Both the position numbers and the translations under genes were made by a program. From Erpobdella octoculata (taxonomy: Eukaryota; Annelida; Clitellata; Hirudinida; Erpobdellidae): a stretch of 64,000 nt of DNA. Below, piece after piece: positions 58,991 to 64,000 of the stretch; position 1 is the stretch's first letter, and each line of letters opens with the position of its first letter. The notes under the pieces are model-generated. The model saw nothing but the letters and a program-made list of their open reading frames with translations. It searched no databases and had not been told where the DNA came from. The stretch covers positions 15,930,841 to 15,994,840 of the forward strand of contig OZ022241.1 in the NCBI GenBank assembly GCA_963978895.1. The letters run 5' to 3'.

Positions 58991-59474
58991 AAGCAACAAA
59001 AAATCGTAAATTTAGCATCGAGCTCAGATAACAATTTTCTCCAAAAAAACTAAATGACCAAGAGTAGGAAGAATTTACCTCAAATAAAGTTTATGACCGT
59101 GGGGTTAAAATGTAGTAAACTTTTATTCTTTCACAAATATTTCCGTTCCAAAACTTTTCGCCGCTTCCACATACCATCAACAGAAATTTAAATTATAATC
59201 ACATGTAGTTTTTTTTTCTTGGTTGGTCAAGGTCCTTATTGGTGGAGGCCCATAGTGAGGTGGCACAACCTGGCCATGCCTAAACCCGGCCCTGCTTTGA
59301 TTCGCTTTTTGCCCGGTTTACTACCATTGAAAGAAATTAAAAAAATCTGGTTGTTTATATTAGAATTGTTTAGGTATTGGGTAGACTTAAATTTATCCCA
59401 CACATCGCACAACGCGAAAACGGTGACTCTACAAATGTAGAGTCGTATAGTCGTATATCAGTATAGGCCTCACA

Positions 59475-59660
59475 CAAAAGGTCCCCGAGAAAAGGGCTCC
59501 GACATTACGGCCCCCGACAAATGAGTCCCGACTAATGGGCCCCGTCAAAGCGGCCCCGTCAAAAGAGCCCGACAAAAAGATCTCCAGCATTACGGCCCCC
59601 GTCAAAACGGCTCCCGACAAAAGGGCTCCCGACTTAACGACCCCGACAAAAGGGCCCTTA
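59475..59660. repeat. About 17-20-bp GC-rich array (GGCCCCCGACAAAAG type)
   Basis: Ten or so units of the form ggCcCCGacaAAagGGC, diverged but in register, embedded in AT-rich DNA. Confidence 0.85.
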
Positions 59661-59779
59661 ATTTTTAGCTTACAAAAAAAGCACTGTGTATTAGGCACTT
59701 GCGTTTTTACAAAGTCAGGTCAAAATGAATAGTTCTAAAGTTTAATCTGTAGGCTTATGTCTGTTTGTCTCTGTGTGTG

Positions 59780-60030
59780 TGCTTTATGCATTGCAACACC
59801 ATTCATTCAATCATAATGAAACTTTCACACAACCTTGAAAGTCAATAGACAAAAAGATTTTTGGGAAAACAATTAAGATCGGTCACTTAGTGAGCGAGAG
59901 AGCGAGCGGGAACGGGAGAACAAGCGGGAGAGAGCAAGCGGGAACGGAAAAGCGACCTGAAGTGGGAGCAAGCGAGAAAGAAAACAAGTAGGAGAAGGAG
60001 AGCGAGTGGGAGCGGGAAAACGACTGATAA
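59780..60030 (+). mobile_element. Decayed Helitron-like copy
   Basis: TTTATGCATTGCAACACCAT and AAACTTTCACACAACCTTGA match the 5' block of the 21386 family; a GGGAACGGGA-rich arm follows and the hairpin end is lost. Confidence 0.65.
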
Positions 60031-61454
60031 AAACCCTATCTGGACCTACCCCATCAGCAGTGGTTGATCAAGAAATTCTGGTGGGGGAATGAGATTACGC
60101 CACTTCCAAAAAATTTTACACTTTCTCCACCCGAAAAGTTTGATGGCCGGGGAAAGGAGGGCGGGGTGTTAAAAAAAATCAAAGACTCACACCTACTCCT
60201 CCCAAAAAAAGCTGATGACCGGAGTAATCGTATGTATTTTCAATAATTTTACTCTCAACCATGGTCATTTTACAAAAATCGGGTATTCTACCCAAAAACA
60301 TTTTTTAATTGATGTTCTGGTGGAAGATGCATCCCCAGGAACGTCAATTGGGGCGGGTTATGACTTTTGAGTGGATCCCCTAAGAGTTTTGGGCCCCCAA
60401 AAGATATAAATTGTGCCCAGAAATGGGTTGAGAAGGGTAAAGTTGAAGCTTGAGATATTTGTGCGGGCCCCTATGCAGGCCCGTCGGGACGGGGGGTGTG
60501 GGGGGTGCTCCACCCCCCCACTTGTCAGAACATTGTCGGTAAAATTATATTGTCGGTACAACTTATACAGTTGAAATAGAAGTATATTGTTGGTAAAACT
60601 TATATTGTCAGTTGAGATAAAAATATATTGCCGGTAAAACTTAGGATTCTCAGTTGAAATAGAAATATATTGTCGGTAACACAGCAGGACGAGAGCGCAC
60701 AACAGCACACAAACACATTGGAAAATGCTGACCAGGTTAAACAATGGAGCTGCTAATAAGAAGTCCAGGGCTATACTATGAAACGAAAACGCTCACCAGC
60801 ACACACGCACATAGGGAAAGTCCTTATACAGCTAGGCCTTGGGAGGATAGCGGGAAGTTCGAAGCTAAGTGATGTATGTATGTTTCGTATGTATGGTCGA
60901 TGAGGTCAGAAAATCCGCGAAAACTTTTTCCTTTGTGTCCTAGTGTGTTAGCTATTAGAAGTTCTTGTCGACAGAGATCAAGTTATATCGGAATTTTAAT
61001 CAAATATTGGTTTGATTTTTATATTTATTTTATTTCACTCCATATATTTTATTTTAAATCCTTAACTTATTTTGTATATTTTATTTTTTCCTTTCTATTT
61101 CATTTTATATACAATGTGGCTTTTATATCTATTATAATAAATTTAATTCCAAAGCTTTCTTAAACGCTTTCTAATCTTTAATTCAATTCATTTAAGATTA
61201 TAAGTTTCAGTTATATTTTCAGTAGCAATGTCTTACTCGGTATTTTCGCTAAAATAACTACTTCTCAATTTTATTTAACTTTATTGGCAATGTGTGCATA
61301 ATTAAAAATACTTTATTTTTTAAATGCAATTATGAATATGATTTAAAAAAACTACTCATTCAAAAGCTGCTTATCAAATGTTTCTAAGAAGTTTTGCAAA
61401 TTCAAGACTTGGTTTAAATCAGATATTTTAATCAATTTAAAAATTCGACCCATC

Positions 61455-62030
61455 ATGCCACCTCCAAGCGTGAAAAGATTTAAAGTTAAGTGCAAAGTCA
61501 AGAATTTTCCACGTTCAATCTTCGATAACGACTATTGTCTGACGCACAATAGAATTTATCATCCCGACTACATTCAAAATCTTCAAGGGATACCTTATGA
61601 AAAGTATGGTGCGCCTCAGAATCCTTTTGCAATAAGTTCTGCAAAGAGAGCAAAAATCTCAAGTGAATTAAATTTATTCGAAATTGATTCTGAAATAGGA
61701 AATGGTGATAAAGAAAAAAACCCGACAACTGAAATCTCTGAGATCGAATTTGAATCACCTGCAATTGATTGTGAGCCGATTGATGCAAGAAATAATAGAG
61801 ATGACAAAAATACAGAAACTGAAATATCAGATCTCTGCAATTCAAAATCTCCTGATATTGGTTTCCCATCCAAGAGCTCAAGTGACGTTGTAGCTGAACA
61901 AATGCCAGCAATTGAAAGTGAAACTGATTCATTAGATAAAGAATCTGCATTCACCATTTCTGTGGGTAAGTTTGCAAAATTATGCAAACTTCTAAGCTTC
62001 TATTCTTCAACAGCCTACAAAAACATTTGA
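61455..62030 (+). pseudogene. hAT transposase N-terminal fragment
   Basis: 191 codons starting MPPPSVKRFKVKCKVKNFPR, with an acidic Ser/Asp/Glu-rich region after residue 60. Similar N-terminal layouts occur in ZMYM-like hAT proteins. A further frame at about 62020-62138 (DIKDVEKLCLVMPNNGVITD) continues the protein after a frame change. Confidence 0.6.
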
Positions 62031-62166
62031 CATAAAAGATGTTGAAAAACTTTGTCTCGTGATGCCAAATAATGGAGTAATCACTGATGTTTATTCATTC
62101 CAAGGCGAACTTGAAATTTTTATGAATACATTCAGTTAATCAGAAACTCCAGCAAACAATGATCAA

Positions 62167-62439
62167 TTGAAACGATCCTGGCAAAAACGACAAATATTTC
62201 TTGGGGTTTTCAAAGTTTTCAAGTTAATGGCGTCAGCTCCTGTATCTGTGGCTAGTGATGAAAGAACGTTTAGCAAATTAAAATTTGTAAAAACTTATTT
62301 GCGTTCCACGATGACGGATGATAGATTGGACTCCTTGATATTGCTGGCTTCAGAGAAGGACTTTCTGGACAACATCGATCTTGATGAATTGGTGAAAAAG
62401 TGGTCCATAATAAAACAAAGACGCATCCGAATTAATTAA
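62167..62439 (+). pseudogene. hAT transposase C-terminal dimerisation fragment
   Basis: LMASAPVSVASDERTFSKLK and DDRLDSLILLASEKDFLDNI are the hAT C-terminal helix pair, matching the relic at 43695 (SAERAMSRVRLIKNRL, LILASEKDI). Ends in a stop at 62437. Confidence 0.8.
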
Positions 62440-62615
62440 ATATTTTTGTATTATTTTAATATTGCAATTTTTTGAACTAATACGTGTTTTTATAAATATA
62501 CAATATATAAATTCAATAACTTATTTGAATAAAAAAGTACGAAAAACTTTGTCGGTAAAATGTGGCTGTTACACCCCCCCAGAATTGGTATGCTAGCTAC
62601 GGCCCTGCCCCTATG

Positions 62616-63478
62616 ACATTAAAGTGGATTCCCTGTTACGTTGTAATGAACCCCTTAAAGATATGTTTTTAAAATTGTCTTTGAAAAGGTGGCCCCCTAC
62701 TACACCCCCTCCCCGTTCATCAGCTTTTTTGGGAGCAGAAATGAAGAGGGTCTCGAAAATCACTTGAATTGTTAAAAATTGGTGGGCCCTCAGAACAAGT
62801 CGCTTCCCAAGGTTTTGCTGAAATGACGTCCCTATGCATCCCCTTGGATACATTGGTGCCCATCAACGTGGGGTCAAATATCTCAAATGCACTCAAAACC
62901 TCTTAACAGTTACTACTCCTCATAAACTAACGAGAGCTAATCGTAGTGGGGGTTGAAATAATTAATCCCCGAATGTTCTAATAATACCAACCCTCTCCTC
63001 ATCAAAAAGCTGATGACCAACGGGGTAGTATTAGATCATCTAATAATTCCTTTTAAAAAAGCTGAATTTTAAGAGTTTATAAGTTTATAGTTCTTTCCAC
63101 CAGGTGTTTTAAAACTGATATAGCAGTACATTAAAAATATTGAAGTACTAATTTGACCCTGTTTACTTTTCCCTCATTCTTTATCCATGCTTAGGACTGA
63201 CTTGCACTAAACGAGGTGGAGTTATGAGTCAACAGTCTAAAATCTGGTTAATATACACGGGTGCTCCCCTCTGGCTTTCCATTTTCGAAACTCGCTTTGT
63301 CTCTTTGGGCTTCATGTATAATTCAGGATAGTTGGCAATACAAAAATTAAAAAATAACGTGCCCAATTAGGGGTTTGGGAGGCCCTGATTTCATACCTAT
63401 TTATAGAGCCAGCAACAAGAGGTGACAAGCAATTTTTTCAAACAATAGAAAATACAATCAAATAAAATAAAAAAAAAA
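62616..63478. other. Intergenic between hAT element and NDUFAF3
   Basis: Degenerate GC-rich repeat pieces (62616-63040) and dispersed-repeat copy 3 (63070-63230). No exon seen. Confidence 0.5.
63070..63230 (+). repeat. Dispersed repeat, copy 3 of 3
   Basis: TAGTTCTTTCCACCAGGTGT and CATGCTTAGGACTGACTTGC are colinear with 25095-25265, more diverged. Confidence 0.7.
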
Positions 63479-64000
63479 CTAATTGATGAAAGTTTCTGTT
63501 TTGTTTTTGCCTCTTTCATACAAATCATCAATTCCAAAAGTGTCAATATAACTCGGAGGTATAAAAGCTCCTGCGGCATATCTCCTTTCCGAGTTCAAGA
63601 AATTAAAAACAGCTAATGCCTGGTCCTGTAAAAACAAAAATTATGGTAAAATAAAGACAAAGGTCATACTAGCACACTACTTCAGAAAATTCCTCTCAGT
63701 AGTGACAGGAACAGCTTATGCATATGGGATTAAAGTTTCACCTGATACCTCCACTTAATGTCAACAATCAGAATGTGACAAGCATTATTCCCCCAGTCAT
63801 AGAACAAGTACTTATCTCAGCAACTCAGAAAAAAATAGAAAGCTGAGTTAATCTTCAGACGTTTGCTGTGGTACAACCAACTGTACCTTCATCATGAGTC
63901 GGGCAGGTTAACCATTTTGCTATATAAAAATATTTTAGAGAAAGACAAGACTTGCCGTTGGCAATATCTCAACGTTAATTTTCTTTTTCTGTAGTTGCCT
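63479..64000 (-). CDS. NDUFAF3: NDUFAF3 (complex I assembly factor 3), last two exons, partial at window edge
   Basis: Mitochondrial factor for assembly of respiratory complex I (DUF498/Mth938 fold). Exon 64000-63956 (continuing or starting at the window edge) reads QLQKKKINVEILPT; exon 63625-63479 reads DQALAVFNFLNSERRYAAGA, then FIPPSYID and on to TAG. The joined block VEILPTDQALAVFNFL aligns without a gap to the C-terminal block of vertebrate NDUFAF3 and keeps its Phe-Asn-Phe-Leu and Ile-Pro-Pro motifs; the tail after that is longer. The junction requires a GC-AG intron: the donor at 63955 reads GCAAGT, the acceptor is tttttacag. The gene runs tail to tail with the nicotinic receptor gene. 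Confidence 0.8.

Larger units (their letters stand above)
58339..60475. other. Intergenic after nAChR, repeat-rich
   Basis: No exon seen. Holds an inverted dispersed-repeat copy (58840-58990), a GACAAAAGGGCCCC-type array (59475-59660), a decayed Helitron-like copy (59780-60030), and GC-rich degenerate repeats containing AAAAAAGCTGATGACC, also present at 62.7 and 63.0 kb. Confidence 0.55.
60476..62607 (+). mobile_element. hAT transposon, internally deleted, with 8-bp target duplication
   Basis: Flanked by perfect direct repeats CCCCTATG at 60468-60475 and 62608-62615. It begins CAGGCCCGTC and ends ACGGCCCTG, imperfect inverted ends of the CAGGGGCGTAGCTAGC kind. It carries hAT transposase fragments at 61455-62030 and 62167-62439 but lacks the catalytic middle, so it is non-autonomous. 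Confidence 0.88.

Overview
The window is AT-rich, intron-rich animal DNA. Its genes (a netrin-receptor family member, a CCR4-NOT subunit, a cation-type cys-loop receptor and a mitochondrial complex I assembly factor) and its repeat load (Helitron-like, hAT, non-LTR, SINE and very long tetranucleotide arrays) point to an invertebrate bilaterian. The CNOT3 middle region and the receptor loops are rather divergent, which would suit a fast-evolving marine lineage such as a tunicate, but the sequence alone does not settle the phylum.

Four host genes can be reconstructed from splice sites, intron phase and homology, in the order: neogenin/DCC (+, about 4.4-23.6 kb, 5' end outside or unrecognised) -> <- CNOT3 (-, 41.27-28.02 kb, complete) | nicotinic receptor subunit (+, 47.19-58.34 kb, lacking only the signal-peptide exon) -> <- NDUFAF3 (-, last two exons at 63.5-64.0 kb). 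The visible neogenin model has 25 exons and 1398 codons before the stop, CNOT3 has 17 exons and 773 codons, and the receptor has 8 exons and 640 codons. In all three every junction keeps frame. The genes are functionally unrelated: axon-guidance receptor, mRNA deadenylation, acetylcholine-gated channel, respiratory complex assembly.

The space between exons is dominated by mobile and simple repeats. Six Helitron-like elements with both ends intact (5' TC, 3' hairpin plus CTAG, inserted between A and T) lie at 21.4, 30.1, 38.4, 42.4, 52.5 and 55.0 kb. At least five of them sit inside or against a tandem repeat. Three are composites carrying the same smaller element in inverted orientation. A hAT deletion derivative with a perfect 8-bp target duplication lies at 60.5-62.6 kb, and a hAT relic at 43.7-44.9 kb. 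A 5'-truncated non-LTR reverse transcriptase is antisense in a CNOT3 intron (35.5-36.6 kb). A nuclease-like retroelement fragment lies in a neogenin intron (16.9-17.5 kb). There are two tRNA-derived SINEs, a TIR-bearing MITE family and many micro- and minisatellites.

Regions without host exons: 1-4396 (repeats, unresolved), 23.6-28.0 kb (intergenic between convergent genes), 41.3-47.2 kb (between divergent CNOT3 and receptor genes, mostly transposon relics), and 58.4-63.4 kb (repeat-rich intergenic). No rRNA, functional tRNA or CRISPR array was found. The most unusual material is the Helitron-like family and its apparent preference for tandem-repeat targets.
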